Assembly: GCA_045660385.1 (NCBI GenBank)
Contig: JAZRDT010000125.1
Span: forward strand, 1-30,196
DNA length: 30,196 nt
DNA from: UBA1189 sp045660385
GTDB lineage: Bacteria > Bacteroidota > Bacteroidia > Bacteroidales > Bacteroidaceae
Direction of reading: 5' to 3'
A program made the translations under genes and the position numbers. Under the pieces are notes generated by a model that searched no databases, had not been told where the DNA came from, and saw nothing but the letters and a program-made list of their open reading frames with translations. This document shows positions 1 through 8,336 of the stretch, piece after piece (position 1 is the stretch's first letter; each line of letters starts with the position of its first letter).

Positions 1-245
1 CTATTGCAGCAAAGAACCTTGCTACAGAGATGACCAACTATAACGTTGAGCAAAAAGATTTGCAAGGAGAAATTCCAATCACGGGTGAACATATACAGAA
101 CAACAAGAGCGTTCGAAAAATGCTACTTGACCGCGGCATTCGTCCTGAAGAGTTACCTGCTGCCGAAGACATAAAGAAAGTAGAGCGCAGAGTGGCACGT
201 GAAGAGAAACTCTTGGAGAAGAATACAAAGAAGTTACCGAAGTAA
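1..245 (+). CDS. dinD: DinD-like DNA-damage-inducible protein, C-terminal part
   Basis: The reading frame is open from the left edge (first whole codon at base 3), so only the last 80 residues are present. The tail carries ATEMTNYNV, then ITGEHIQNN, then RPEELPAAEDIKKVERR, which I recognise as the conserved C-terminus of the DinD family. E. coli DinD is an SOS-induced protein reported to inhibit RecA-dependent strand exchange; many Bacteroidetes homologues lie in accessory islands and their role is not established. The ATG at base 30 is internal, because the reading frame and family similarity continue upstream of it. The next gene starts 37 bases downstream on the same strand, and GC content drops sharply there. 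Confidence 0.8.
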   Translation, partial: IAAKNLATEMTNYNVEQKDLQGEIPITGEHIQNNKSVRKMLLDRGIRPEELPAAEDIKKVERRVAREEKLLEKNTKKLPK

Positions 246-282
246 GAGGCATAGATATTGATTTGATAATCTTCTAGCTATT

Positions 283-636
283 ATGGAAAATCCTTTTCGC
301 GATTACGGACTTTTTGAGAACAAAAAGAATGAAAAGATTCTCTGCTTAAATGTAAGCAGAACATATCTTTTATGCGAAAGACCTACACTTTATGAGTGCA
401 CGAGGAAATATTGGAGACTTAATGGTAATCGTGCCCAAAAAGCAGAACTTGTTTTTGCTATTTCTCAAGGATATATAGTTGGAGTCTTTAAGCCCACTCG
501 TTGGTTTCTATCAGAAGAATATATAGGACGTTGGGAATTTGAGGGAGAGGAAATAGAAGATTCACCATATATTCTTATGAATATTTCTCATCTACTGGGG
601 AATAGACAAAATCCTGTCATGTATATTAATATGTAA
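283..636 (+). CDS. Hypothetical protein, 117 aa, AT-rich accessory gene
   Basis: I do not recognise a named family with confidence. The protein has a Y-x-C-T-R-x-Y-W-R motif near residue 38-44, a hydrophobic strand with IVGVFKPTRW near residues 66-75, and GRWEFEGEE near residues 82-90, ending in NPVMYIN. This order resembles a small domain I associate with the C-terminal part of GIY-YIG-like proteins, also seen as stand-alone genes in bacterial accessory regions. That is recollection, not a search result. It has no signal peptide, membrane segment or GIY-YIG catalytic core. It is followed after 10 bases by the WG-repeat gene, so the two are probably co-transcribed. Base composition is much more AT-rich than the genes from 1684 onward, which suggests horizontal acquisition. 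Confidence 0.6.
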   Translation: MENPFRDYGLFENKKNEKILCLNVSRTYLLCERPTLYECTRKYWRLNGNRAQKAELVFAISQGYIVGVFKPTRWFLSEEYIGRWEFEGEEIEDSPYILMNISHLLGNRQNPVMYINM

Positions 637-646
637 ATAGAATGAT

Positions 647-1540
647 ATGATTCCCGAATTAGATATATGTCAAGATGACAATGGTTTATATGGAGCAAAA
701 AACAGCAAGGGGGATATAGTTATACCTTTTTTGTATAAAGAGATGTATCCATTTTCTTGTGGTCTCTCAATGGTCAGGAATCAAAGTTACGGATATGCTT
801 ATATCAACCAATACAACCAACAGGTTATACCATTTGGAAAATACAGTTGGTGTGATAGTCAATTTGTATGTGGCTACGCTCGTGTTGCAAAATACGATGT
901 TTTTGAAGAGAAAGATAAATGGGGAATTATAGATACAAAAGGGAATATTATAATTTCACTCGAATATGACAAAATTTGGACTCTTAAAGAAGGATATTTG
1001 CATGAAATAAAAGCTTTTAAAGGTAATGAAGAATTAAAAATCAATCTTGTTATGATTTCATTGAAATCCGGAACTTTGCTTGATGGATTAAGCTATATTG
1101 CCACATATACTGTTGAAGAATTTAAAACAAAATTTCATTGTACACGAATAGATATTAAAAAAGGCAAGGATAATAAACTTTATTTTTGTTATGGTTGTAA
1201 TATAGGTTTTGTTGCTCTTAAAGGAATACCGCAAAACCCTGTCTTTTCAATTGTGATAAATAGCGTGGGTAAAGTTTTCCTTCTATTACATGAAAAAGAA
1301 GATATAGGCAAAACATCTTTTGAAGAATATATTAAATTAAATACTTCCAAGCAACCCCACAAAAAGTATTATCATAAAACATCATTTTGGGATTATGAAA
1401 ATGAAAAAATGAATGATTATGACAATTGGAGTGACCCCTATGGGGATGAACAAGCGTATTATGATGGTTGGAGTAGGGATGATGTTGAATCAGGATTAGC
1501 TGATGCTTATGAGACTGACTTGTCTACACGGAAATCTTAG
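647..1540 (+). CDS. WG-repeat (KWG) protein, 297 aa
   Basis: The N-terminal half holds degenerate WG/KWG repeats: NGLYGAKNSKGDIVIPFLY at about residues 12-30, a degenerate copy around YGYAYINQYNQQVIPF, and the clearest copy KWGIIDTKGNIIISLEYDKI around residues 90-110. These beta-hairpin repeats are thought to mediate binding; the family has no known enzymatic activity. The central part (about 120-240) is unassigned. The last 45 residues are rich in D, Y, W and G (NDYDNWSDPYGDEQAYYDGW), a tail common in Bacteroidetes WG proteins. There is no obvious signal peptide, so it is probably cytoplasmic. It follows the 117-aa gene by 10 bases and shares its AT-rich composition. An alternative ATG at 642 hits a stop at once, so 647 is the start. 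Confidence 0.75.
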   Translation: MIPELDICQDDNGLYGAKNSKGDIVIPFLYKEMYPFSCGLSMVRNQSYGYAYINQYNQQVIPFGKYSWCDSQFVCGYARVAKYDVFEEKDKWGIIDTKGNIIISLEYDKIWTLKEGYLHEIKAFKGNEELKINLVMISLKSGTLLDGLSYIATYTVEEFKTKFHCTRIDIKKGKDNKLYFCYGCNIGFVALKGIPQNPVFSIVINSVGKVFLLLHEKEDIGKTSFEEYIKLNTSKQPHKKYYHKTSFWDYENEKMNDYDNWSDPYGDEQAYYDGWSRDDVESGLADAYETDLSTRKS

Positions 1541-1683
1541 TAAGAGCGTTATTTGGAGAGTAGATGAAGGAGCGATATTGCCAAGACTGTCCTTGTTTTT
1601 TATTGACATTCTTTCTGTTATGTCTTGCAAGGACAGCCTGACAGCCTATTCGGAAAATTTGTTTATAAGACCTCCCTTGTTTA

Positions 1684-3204
1684 TCACTCAATGATATTGA
1701 GCATCTTGATGGTGGCCTTGATGGCAGCCTCCGTCTGGTCGGCATCGAGACCGCGGGTCTTGAAGGTCTTGCCCTCGTATTCCCACGTGATGATAGTCTG
1801 CACAAAGGCGTCGGTGCGTCCACCAGGAGGAATAGACACGGCATAGTTAGTCAGCATGGGAAACCTGCGACCCAATGTCTCCTTATATATCTTGCGTAGC
1901 GCACGCACGAAAGCATCGTACTGACCGTCACCGCTGGCGTTCTGCTCATACACTTGATCGCCAATACTGAGCTTGAGCGAAGCCATAGGCTTAAGACCTT
2001 GCGAAAGGGTGACATAGTAGCTGAGAAGCTTCACGCGAGCATCCTCGACGGAATGTTTCAGCACATCGGAGATAATGTAAGGGAGATCTTCCTGTGTGAC
2101 CACCTCCTTCTTGTCGCCCAGCTCGATGATGCGGGCAGTAACCTTACGCATGGCATCGTCGTCGAGTTCGAGGCCGAGGGCTTCGAGGTTCTTGCGTATG
2201 TTGGCCTTACCGCTTGTCTTGCCCAAGGCATACTCGCGCTTGCGGCCGAAGCGTTCGGGCAGCAGCTCGTTGCAATAGAGATTATTCTTGTTGTCGCCAT
2301 CGGCATGTACGCCTGCAACTTGAGTGAAGACATTCTCACCTACGATGGGCTTATTGGCCGGGATGGTGATACCCGAGTAGGACTCCACAAGGCGGCTCAC
2401 ATCGTTGAGGCGCTCTTCGTTGATGGTGGTATCGGCCCCAAAGTGGTCGCGAAGGATAGCTTGCACACTTGCCAAGGGAGCATTGCCTGCACGCTCACCC
2501 AGACCGTTGATGGTGGTGTGCAAACCCTTGGCACCTGCCAACACGGCGGCATAGACATTGCTCACGGCAAGGTCGTAGTCATTGTGGGCATGGAAGTCGA
2601 AGTGCGTGTCGGGATAGCGCTGCACCATGACACCCATGAAGGCTTGCACCTGCATGGGATTGAGAATGCCGAGCGTATCGGGTAGCATGAAGCGACGGAT
2701 ACCGCAGCCCTGCAAGCCATCCATAAGTTGGAAGACATAATCGGGCGAATTCTTCATACCGTTGCTCCAATCCTCGAGATATACGTTGACAGACACCCCA
2801 TTTTCTGTAGCATAGGCTACCGCACGACGGATGTCGGCAATATGCTCCTCGGGAGTACGCTTGAGCTGCTCGGTGCAATGCTTGAGCGAACCCTTGGTGA
2901 GGAGGTTCATCACACGACCGCCACAACGGCGTATCCAGTCTACCGAGGTGGTACCATCAACAAAACCAAGGATTTCCACCTTTTCGATATGTCCGGCACG
3001 CTGGGCCCAGTCGCAGATGGCCTTCACCGATTCGGCCTCACCATCGGACACACGTGCCGAAGCGACCTCGATACGATTGACGCGGAGATCATCAAGCAAA
3101 CAACGGGCGATGGAAAGTTTCTCGTGGGGTACGAACGATACGCCACTGGTCTGTTCGCCATCGCGCAGCGTAGTGTCCATTATCTCAATATGTCGAGTTG
3201 TCAT
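1684..3204 (-). CDS. 2-isopropylmalate / (R)-citramalate synthase family (LeuA2/CimA type)
   Basis: DRE-TIM metallolyase that condenses acetyl-CoA with a 2-oxo acid: 2-oxoisovalerate for leucine, or pyruvate for citramalate and isoleucine. Residues 11-18 are TTLRDGEQ, the metal-binding HAHND motif is at 205-209, and INGLGERAGN follows at 232-241. The C-terminal part from about residue 370 fits the LeuA regulatory dimerisation domain and has GDGQYDAF and IPPGGRTDAFVQT. At 506 residues it is full length. It matches the second LeuA-like enzyme that many Bacteroides carry beside leuA. Sequence alone does not separate the isopropylmalate from the citramalate activity, so I give no gene symbol. Here it stands alone, without leuBCD. 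AAAAGGATAACT ahead of the ATG at 3204 contains a plausible ribosome binding site. It is divergent from the SpoIID fusion gene. Confidence 0.88.
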   Translation of the reverse strand: MTTRHIEIMDTTLRDGEQTSGVSFVPHEKLSIARCLLDDLRVNRIEVASARVSDGEAESVKAICDWAQRAGHIEKVEILGFVDGTTSVDWIRRCGGRVMNLLTKGSLKHCTEQLKRTPEEHIADIRRAVAYATENGVSVNVYLEDWSNGMKNSPDYVFQLMDGLQGCGIRRFMLPDTLGILNPMQVQAFMGVMVQRYPDTHFDFHAHNDYDLAVSNVYAAVLAGAKGLHTTINGLGERAGNAPLASVQAILRDHFGADTTINEERLNDVSRLVESYSGITIPANKPIVGENVFTQVAGVHADGDNKNNLYCNELLPERFGRKREYALGKTSGKANIRKNLEALGLELDDDAMRKVTARIIELGDKKEVVTQEDLPYIISDVLKHSVEDARVKLLSYYVTLSQGLKPMASLKLSIGDQVYEQNASGDGQYDAFVRALRKIYKETLGRRFPMLTNYAVSIPPGGRTDAFVQTIITWEYEGKTFKTRGLDADQTEAAIKATIKMLNIIE

Positions 3205-3231
3205 AGTTATCCTTTTTACCTAAAAACGTTG

Positions 3232-3262
3232 CAAAATTAAGTATTATATCCCGTTTTGCATA
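3232..3262 (-). promoter_or_regulatory. Possible Bacteroides-type promoter for the LeuA2/CimA gene
   Basis: Read on the minus strand, 3239-3232 is TAATTTTG, an exact TAnnTTTG -7 element. A weak -33 (TATG at 3262-3259, 3 of 4 to TTTG) lies 19 bases upstream. The predicted start of transcription would leave a leader of about 20 bases before the ATG at 3204. Confidence 0.45.
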
Positions 3263-3302
3263 ACCTAATGCAAATTTTCGGACAGAATTACTGTTTTTTT
3301 TA

Positions 3303-3310
3303 TACTTTTG
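3303..3310 (+). promoter_or_regulatory. -7 element for the DUF4922-SpoIID gene
   Basis: TACTTTTG fits the TAnnTTTG -7 consensus exactly and lies 25 bases before the chosen ATG at 3335. I see no well-spaced TTTG -33 element. Its presence argues against the upstream TTG at 3308 as the start codon, because that codon would lie inside the -7 element. Confidence 0.5.
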
Positions 3311-3334
3311 CACGGTAAGCAAACGACAAAATGT

Positions 3335-5404
3335 ATGATTAATCCGTTAGAGACCTTCTTCGAAGAGCAACTCCGCGAGTGGCCTTTGGCCCACGACAAC
3401 CATGATGCCCTGACCCGCGTATGGAGTCGTGAGCTCACGAGCGACAAGCTAGCCATCCCCCTGCGTGTACAATACAATCCTGCCCGCATCGTATCTACTG
3501 GAGCAAACATCGACAAGGCAAGTATCGCCGCCCGCCCCTGCTTCCTCTGTGCCAAAAACCGTCCGGCCGAGCAGCGGGCCATGCCACTGAACGCCGACTT
3601 CGAATGGTTGGTCAACCCCTTCCCCATATTGCCGCACCACTACACCATTGCAGCCAAGGTGCACCGTCCACAGCGCATACTCGACGCCTACGACGCGATG
3701 ATACAGGCAACACTGGCCCTACCCGAAGAGTACATCGTATTCTACAATGGTCCCAAGTGTGGAGCTTCGGCACCCGATCATCTACACCTGCAAGCAGGCA
3801 TCTTCGATTGCCAATTACTAACAGCCAACTATCCATACAAGACTTTGCTTGCCGACTCCAAGGAGTCGTTCCGAAGAATATACGACAGTCTGCCCGTGAC
3901 AGATGGCGAAGAGGAGCCACGCATGAATGTCATCGCCTTCCGCAAAGGCAATCATGTAAGCCTCATCGTGATACCGCGCCGTGCACACCGGCCACACTGC
4001 TACACCGCCGAAGGCGACAAGCACTACCTCATCAGTCCGGGTGCTCTGGATATGGGCGGACTCATCGTCACGCCGCGCCGCGAGGACTATGATCGTCTCA
4101 CCGCAGACAAGGCAATCGACATTCTCTGCGAGGTAGGCGTGCGCACCGAACCCACCATCGACGTAGGCATCATGCAAGGCAAGGAGATTGAGTTTACCCT
4201 CAACTCACCATACCATCTCCGCGATTCGCTGCGCCAAGGGACCTTCACCGCGCACCTCACCGGCGAGGGCATCGTGCTCGACGGCACAACCCACGACAGC
4301 ATTGAACTCACTCCCTGTGACGCGTCAGCCACCTTCAGTCTGCACGGCGTCACCATCGGCAAAGAGTTTCATTGGCAACAGCAAGAGACGCAAACCTTCC
4401 AGGGGTCACTCGTACTGCGCATTATCGAAGGCGAACTGCATGCCATCAACCGCATCGCCATCGAGGACTACCTCACCAGCGTCATCGCCTCCGAGATGAG
4501 CGGCACCTCATCGGTAGAACTGCTCAAGGCCCACGCAGTCATCTCACGCAGTTGGTTGCTGGCACAGATGTCCCCCAAATTGAAAATAGAAAATTCAAAA
4601 TTGAAAGTTGGCCAAGTATGCAACGACATAGACTCCCCCCCGGAGGCTAATTTTCAACTTTCGACTTTCAATTCTCAATTGATAAAGTGGTACGACCGCG
4701 AAGCCCACACCCACTTCGACGTGTGCGCTGACGACCACTGCCAACGCTACCAGGGAGTGAGCCGCAAGGTGACAGCACAAGTGCTCGAAGCCATCCGCGC
4801 CACCCGAGGCACCGTGCTCAGCTACGAAGGAGAGGTATGCGATGCACGCTTTAGCAAATGCTGCGGAGGTATCACCGAACTCTACGAAAGCTGCTGGGAC
4901 AACACGCCCCATCCCTACCTCAGCGTAGTGCACGACCCCTTCTGCAACACCGACGATCCGAAGATACTCTCCGAGGTGCTAAACCACTACGACCAGGACA
5001 CCGACTTCTACCGCTGGACGGTGCAGTACACACAGCAAGAGCTATCGGAGCTTGTCCGCCGCCGCGGTGGTTTCGACTATGGCGATATTGTCGACCTCAT
5101 CCCCATCGAGCGCGGTCCGTCGGGACGCATCATCCGTCTGCAAATCGTAGGCACTAAGGCCACGCGCATCATAGGAAAGGAATTGGAGATACGCCGCACC
5201 CTCTCGGAGAGCCACCTCTATAGCAGTGCGTTTGAAGTGGAGAAGACTGTTGATGGCAATTTCATCCTCCACGGTTCGGGTTGGGGGCATGGCGTCGGGC
5301 TATGCCAGATTGGTGCTGCCGTAATGGGTGCCCAAGGATATAACTATATGGAAATACTGCGCCACTACTATCCCCAAGCGGAACTTACCCAATGGTATAA
5401 TTAA
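3335..5404 (+). CDS. DUF4922 (GalT/HIT-like) - SpoIID/LytB fusion protein
   Basis: Two unrelated domains lie in one chain of 689 residues. The N-terminal half (about 1-295) fits DUF4922: CFLCAKNRP near residue 69, PILPHHYTIA near 93, and DHLHLQAG near 148-155, which reproduces the HxHxQ catalytic motif of the GalT/HIT nucleotide-transferase superfamily. The C-terminal half (from about 300) is SpoIID-like: IEDYLTSVIASEM near 376, LKAHAVISRSWL, FSKCCGGITE, and the closing GSGWGHGVGLCQIGAAVMGAQGYNYMEILRHYYP split across the end. SpoIID proteins cleave or help cleave peptidoglycan. No signal peptide is visible, which is odd for a cell-wall enzyme. The start is ATG 3335, giving MINPLETFFEEQ; a TTG at 3308 lies in the promoter. 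A repeat-like insert occupies residues 414-450 (separate entry). I recall this fusion in other Bacteroidales; its function is unknown. Confidence 0.85.
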   Translation: MINPLETFFEEQLREWPLAHDNHDALTRVWSRELTSDKLAIPLRVQYNPARIVSTGANIDKASIAARPCFLCAKNRPAEQRAMPLNADFEWLVNPFPILPHHYTIAAKVHRPQRILDAYDAMIQATLALPEEYIVFYNGPKCGASAPDHLHLQAGIFDCQLLTANYPYKTLLADSKESFRRIYDSLPVTDGEEEPRMNVIAFRKGNHVSLIVIPRRAHRPHCYTAEGDKHYLISPGALDMGGLIVTPRREDYDRLTADKAIDILCEVGVRTEPTIDVGIMQGKEIEFTLNSPYHLRDSLRQGTFTAHLTGEGIVLDGTTHDSIELTPCDASATFSLHGVTIGKEFHWQQQETQTFQGSLVLRIIEGELHAINRIAIEDYLTSVIASEMSGTSSVELLKAHAVISRSWLLAQMSPKLKIENSKLKVGQVCNDIDSPPEANFQLSTFNSQLIKWYDREAHTHFDVCADDHCQRYQGVSRKVTAQVLEAIRATRGTVLSYEGEVCDARFSKCCGGITELYESCWDNTPHPYLSVVHDPFCNTDDPKILSEVLNHYDQDTDFYRWTVQYTQQELSELVRRRGGFDYGDIVDLIPIERGPSGRIIRLQIVGTKATRIIGKELEIRRTLSESHLYSSAFEVEKTVDGNFILHGSGWGHGVGLCQIGAAVMGAQGYNYMEILRHYYPQAELTQWYN
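4577..4682 (+). repeat. In-frame AATTGAAAA-type inverted repeat inside the SpoIID gene
   Basis: The left part (4577-4612) consists of TTGAAAA/TTCAAAA/TTGAAAG words. The right part (4648-4682) consists of their reverse complements (TTTCAACTTTCGACTTTCAA). Examples of pairing are AAAGTTG 4604-4610 with CAACTTT 4655-4661, and ATTGAAAG 4600-4607 with CTTTCAAT 4665-4672. The middle holds a C-tract and CGGAGG. It keeps the frame open and is translated as a low-complexity segment rich in K, L, S, N and Q between SWLLAQM and KWYDRE. Composition differs from the GC-rich flanks. It looks like an intergenic-type Bacteroidales repeat that entered a tolerant loop. Confidence 0.7.
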
Positions 5405-5427
5405 CAGACAAATCCGAGCAAAGAGAA

Positions 5428-5454
5428 AAAGGGGCAACTTTCTGTTGCCCCTTT
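5428..5454. terminator. Bidirectional intrinsic terminator
   Basis: The stem GGGGCAAC (5431-5438) pairs perfectly with GTTGCCCC (5444-5451) around the loop TTTCT, and is extended by AAA (5428-5430) with TTT (5452-5454). A-rich and T-rich flanks let it serve both strands. It lies between the convergent SpoIID fusion (+) and GH3 (-) genes. Confidence 0.9.
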
Positions 5455-5475
5455 CTATATTATAATAGGTAGATA

Positions 5476-8064
5476 TCACTTTACTGTCAGAGGAAGTGAC
5501 TGCAGATCTTCGGCGCGCGAGCTGCTTCCAACAAAGAGTTCATACTCACCTGGATAGATGCAGACTGTATTGGTCTCGGGATTCCACCACTCCATCTCCC
5601 GGTCAGTAAGAGTGAGTACAACCTTCTCCGTTGCACCCGCTGCAACATGTACACGACGGAAAGCACGCAGCGCCTTCACTGGTCCATCCACATCATCCAC
5701 ACGACGCATATACAACTGCACCACTTCATCACCATCAATATCGCCCGTATTGGTCACAGGTACAGTAACAGTCAGACTCCTTCCGGCCGAGAATACCTTC
5801 TTGGAGAGAACAGGTGTTCCATATGTGAATGTGGTATAGCTAAGTCCATATCCGAAGGGGAAAAGCGGAGCTTCTGTCATATAACGATAAGTACGTCCCT
5901 TCATATTGTAGTCCTCAAAGTCGGGAAGTTGCGACAAACTGCTATAGAAGGTCACCGGCAATCGACCAGCGGGATTATAATCGCCAAAGAGCACATCAGC
6001 AACAGCACGTCCTCCAGCCTGACCAGGATACCACGCTTGCAGCAAAGCCACACTATGTTCAACCTCAGGGATCAATGCCACAGGCGACCCCGAGAAATTG
6101 ACAAACACGACACGCTTGCCCGCCTCATGCAAAGCAGCCACCAATTCACGCTGCACTGCTGGAAGCTCTATATCCGTACGGTCACCTCCTCTGAAACCTG
6201 GAAGGTTCACGCCCATCTCTTCACCCTCAAGCATAGGGCTGAGTCCACCAGCAAAGATGACAATATCGGCATCCTTAACACGCTCAACACTCTGCTTGAT
6301 ATCAATGTCTTCCTGTAAGCCTATATCAAAGCTGAGCAGCGCATCGGCACGCACAAACTCATAGTCGATCTCTATATCATAGCGCTCGCCACGGCGGGCT
6401 CTCAGCTTATAGGTCGAATGGTGGGCTCCATGTGTATTGTAATACCAGCTTACCTCCTTACCATTGACACGCACACGTCCTAAACCATAAGCGTAGATAT
6501 ATAGGCTGTACTCTCCGTCTTCGACAGGAACAAACGTAGTACTATATGTAGCCGAGAAGTCAGTCAGATTCACCCCTGGAGCAAATACTGTAGCGCCTGC
6601 AGCGCAATACTGAGGAGGCGTAGTCACCTGAACCGTATTCGCAGGAGCACCCTCGCGACGGGTATTGTTCCAGTAGCGGGCAGTAAAGCCAGGCTTCCCC
6701 CCTGACGAACATTGGTCAAATACACTGCGCACGAGCGTACGCTCCACATGGGCACATCCTGGTTCATAGATCAACTTATCGTCGTCGGAAAGTTTTTCAC
6801 GGATACCTTCAAGCAACGTCACCGTATGACGCGCCGTGCCGTTATAGTTACCCCACTGCATCACTGAATCATTTGCATTGGGTCCCATCACAGCTATCGT
6901 CAGGCCTCCGCGCTTGAGCGGAAGCGCATTATCCTTATTCACCAGCAGAGTCATTGACTTGCGGGCCATGTCAAGCGCCACTTCGTTATGCTCAGCAGAG
7001 GCCACAACAGAGTAAGGTATCTTCGTCCACTCTACTTCAGAGGGATCGTCCATCTCTCCAAGACGGAATCTGGCCTTCAGCAAGCGACGCACAGACTCAT
7101 CCAACACAGACTCATCCAGCAGTCCCTGCTTGACACTCTCAACGATAGCCTTGTACGATGATCCGCAATCCAGGTCGGTACCATGCGCCACCGCATCGGC
7201 CGAAGCATCTACCGCCGAAGTATGGGTGCGATGACCATGTGTTCGATAGAAATCCGAAATGGCACCACAGTCGGCCACCACAATACCATCGTAGCCCCAC
7301 TCATTGCGTAGGATATCCAACAGCAACTTGTCGCTTCCACAGCAAGGCTGTCCTTCGAAACGATTATAGGCACACATCACCTCCTCCACATTAGCCTCCT
7401 GCACCAGGGCCTTAAACTGAGGCAGATAAGTCTCCCACAGGTCGCGCGGTTCTATGTTCTCGGCATTGTATGTGTGACGGTTCCATTCAGGTCCAGAATG
7501 AACGGCAAAGTGCTTGGCGCAAGCATGCAGTTTATCGTATTTCTGACCGGCAGGACCCTGAAGGCCCTTGACCACCATCACGCCCATCCTTGAGGTCAGA
7601 TAGGGGTCCTCGCCATAGGTTTCGATGCCGCGTCCCCAACGAGGGTCACGGAACAGATTGACCGTAGGAGTCCACATGGTAAGTCCCTGATAACGCTCCC
7701 GTGTTCCCTCTCTGACAAACTGTGCATTCTTGGCACGTGCCTCATCAGACACGACCGTATACACTCCATACACCGCATCGGTATCGAACGAAGCTGCCAT
7801 ACCGATAGGTTGTGGAAACACCGTAGCCAATCCGGCACGGGCCACACCATGCAATGCCTCATTCCACCAGTTGTATTGTTTGATTCCCAAGCGCTCAACT
7901 GGGTGCGAGACATCCATCGTCAACTGAGCCTTCTCCTCAAGCGTAAGAAGTTTCACCAAGCTATCAGCACGCTGCCAAGCGATAGCCTCATAATCCACCT
8001 TAGCCTCATGATTACATGAGTACAAAGCCAGCAAAGACAGGATTCCAAAAAGATGTTTTTTCAT
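5476..8064 (-). CDS. Glycoside hydrolase family 3 lipoprotein with PA14 insert (beta-xylosidase/beta-glucosidase type)
   Basis: Exo-acting retaining beta-glycosidase of 862 residues, probably anchored to the outer or periplasmic membrane face. The N-terminus has a lipoprotein signal ending LALYSC, with Cys17 as lipid anchor. The GH3 barrel domain follows, with WWNEALHG (66-73), RDPRWGRGIETYGEDP (139-154), KHF (184-186), and VADCGAI with Asp265 as predicted nucleophile. The C-terminal alpha/beta domain resumes at about 360 and is interrupted by a PA14-like insert at about 455-585. GGLSPMLEGEEM (606-617) holds the likely acid/base Glu. A fibronectin-III-like module closes the protein. The architecture matches the xylosidase branch, but the substrate cannot be settled from sequence. 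It is monocistronic here with its own promoter, and no SusC/SusD pair is nearby. Confidence 0.92.
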   Translation of the reverse strand: MKKHLFGILSLLALYSCNHEAKVDYEAIAWQRADSLVKLLTLEEKAQLTMDVSHPVERLGIKQYNWWNEALHGVARAGLATVFPQPIGMAASFDTDAVYGVYTVVSDEARAKNAQFVREGTRERYQGLTMWTPTVNLFRDPRWGRGIETYGEDPYLTSRMGVMVVKGLQGPAGQKYDKLHACAKHFAVHSGPEWNRHTYNAENIEPRDLWETYLPQFKALVQEANVEEVMCAYNRFEGQPCCGSDKLLLDILRNEWGYDGIVVADCGAISDFYRTHGHRTHTSAVDASADAVAHGTDLDCGSSYKAIVESVKQGLLDESVLDESVRRLLKARFRLGEMDDPSEVEWTKIPYSVVASAEHNEVALDMARKSMTLLVNKDNALPLKRGGLTIAVMGPNANDSVMQWGNYNGTARHTVTLLEGIREKLSDDDKLIYEPGCAHVERTLVRSVFDQCSSGGKPGFTARYWNNTRREGAPANTVQVTTPPQYCAAGATVFAPGVNLTDFSATYSTTFVPVEDGEYSLYIYAYGLGRVRVNGKEVSWYYNTHGAHHSTYKLRARRGERYDIEIDYEFVRADALLSFDIGLQEDIDIKQSVERVKDADIVIFAGGLSPMLEGEEMGVNLPGFRGGDRTDIELPAVQRELVAALHEAGKRVVFVNFSGSPVALIPEVEHSVALLQAWYPGQAGGRAVADVLFGDYNPAGRLPVTFYSSLSQLPDFEDYNMKGRTYRYMTEAPLFPFGYGLSYTTFTYGTPVLSKKVFSAGRSLTVTVPVTNTGDIDGDEVVQLYMRRVDDVDGPVKALRAFRRVHVAAGATEKVVLTLTDREMEWWNPETNTVCIYPGEYELFVGSSSRAEDLQSLPLTVK

Positions 8065-8096
8065 ATGTATTAAACTTTTAGAGTTCGTTATAAACG

Positions 8097-8129
8097 CAAA
8101 AATACATAATATTCGTTTAATTATTCAAA
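8097..8129 (-). promoter_or_regulatory. Bacteroides-type promoter of the GH3 gene
   Basis: On the minus strand a TTTG -33 element (8129-8126) is followed by a 21-base spacer and an exact TATTTTTG -7 element (8104-8097). This agrees with the TTTG-N19-21-TAnnTTTG consensus. The leader before the ATG at 8064 would be about 25 bases. Confidence 0.7.
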
Positions 8130-8300
8130 TTACACACAACAATCTCATCATAAATAGGGCAAAGTAACACAAAGCTGTTAAATAAATTTATATTTTGCCC
8201 CATTCGTTCGTTTGTATGCATTCTTTTTTGTACCTTTACGAGATTAAAATGGCATAATAGGTGCATTTCGCCGTAAGTCATTGTAATACGTACCGTTAGG

Positions 8301-8308
8301 TACATTTG
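8301..8308 (+). promoter_or_regulatory. -7 element for the recJ-recQ operon
   Basis: TACATTTG matches TAnnTTTG exactly and lies 28 bases before the recJ ATG. The upstream ATTG at 8280-8283 could serve as a weak -33, but its spacing (17) is shorter than usual. The rest of the 8130-8290 stretch is AT-rich and shows nothing else that I can name. Confidence 0.5.
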
Positions 8309-8336
8309 GAAAAGACAACAAAAAAACAAATATAAA

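Noticed and set aside
1587..1636. CTGTCCTTG / CAAGGACAG inverted repeat with a T-tract, as a terminator between the WG gene and the LeuA2-type gene
   Set aside because: The loop is over 30 bases and the T-tract lies inside it rather than after the stem; the evidence is too weak.
1954..2685. Long plus-strand open frame of 243 codons opposite the LeuA2-type gene
   Set aside because: It is antisense to a full-length conserved enzyme in GC-rich DNA and has no recognisable features.
3308..3334. TTG start extending the DUF4922-SpoIID protein by nine residues
   Set aside because: The codon lies inside a TAnnTTTG -7 element, and the family-like sequence begins at ATG 3335.
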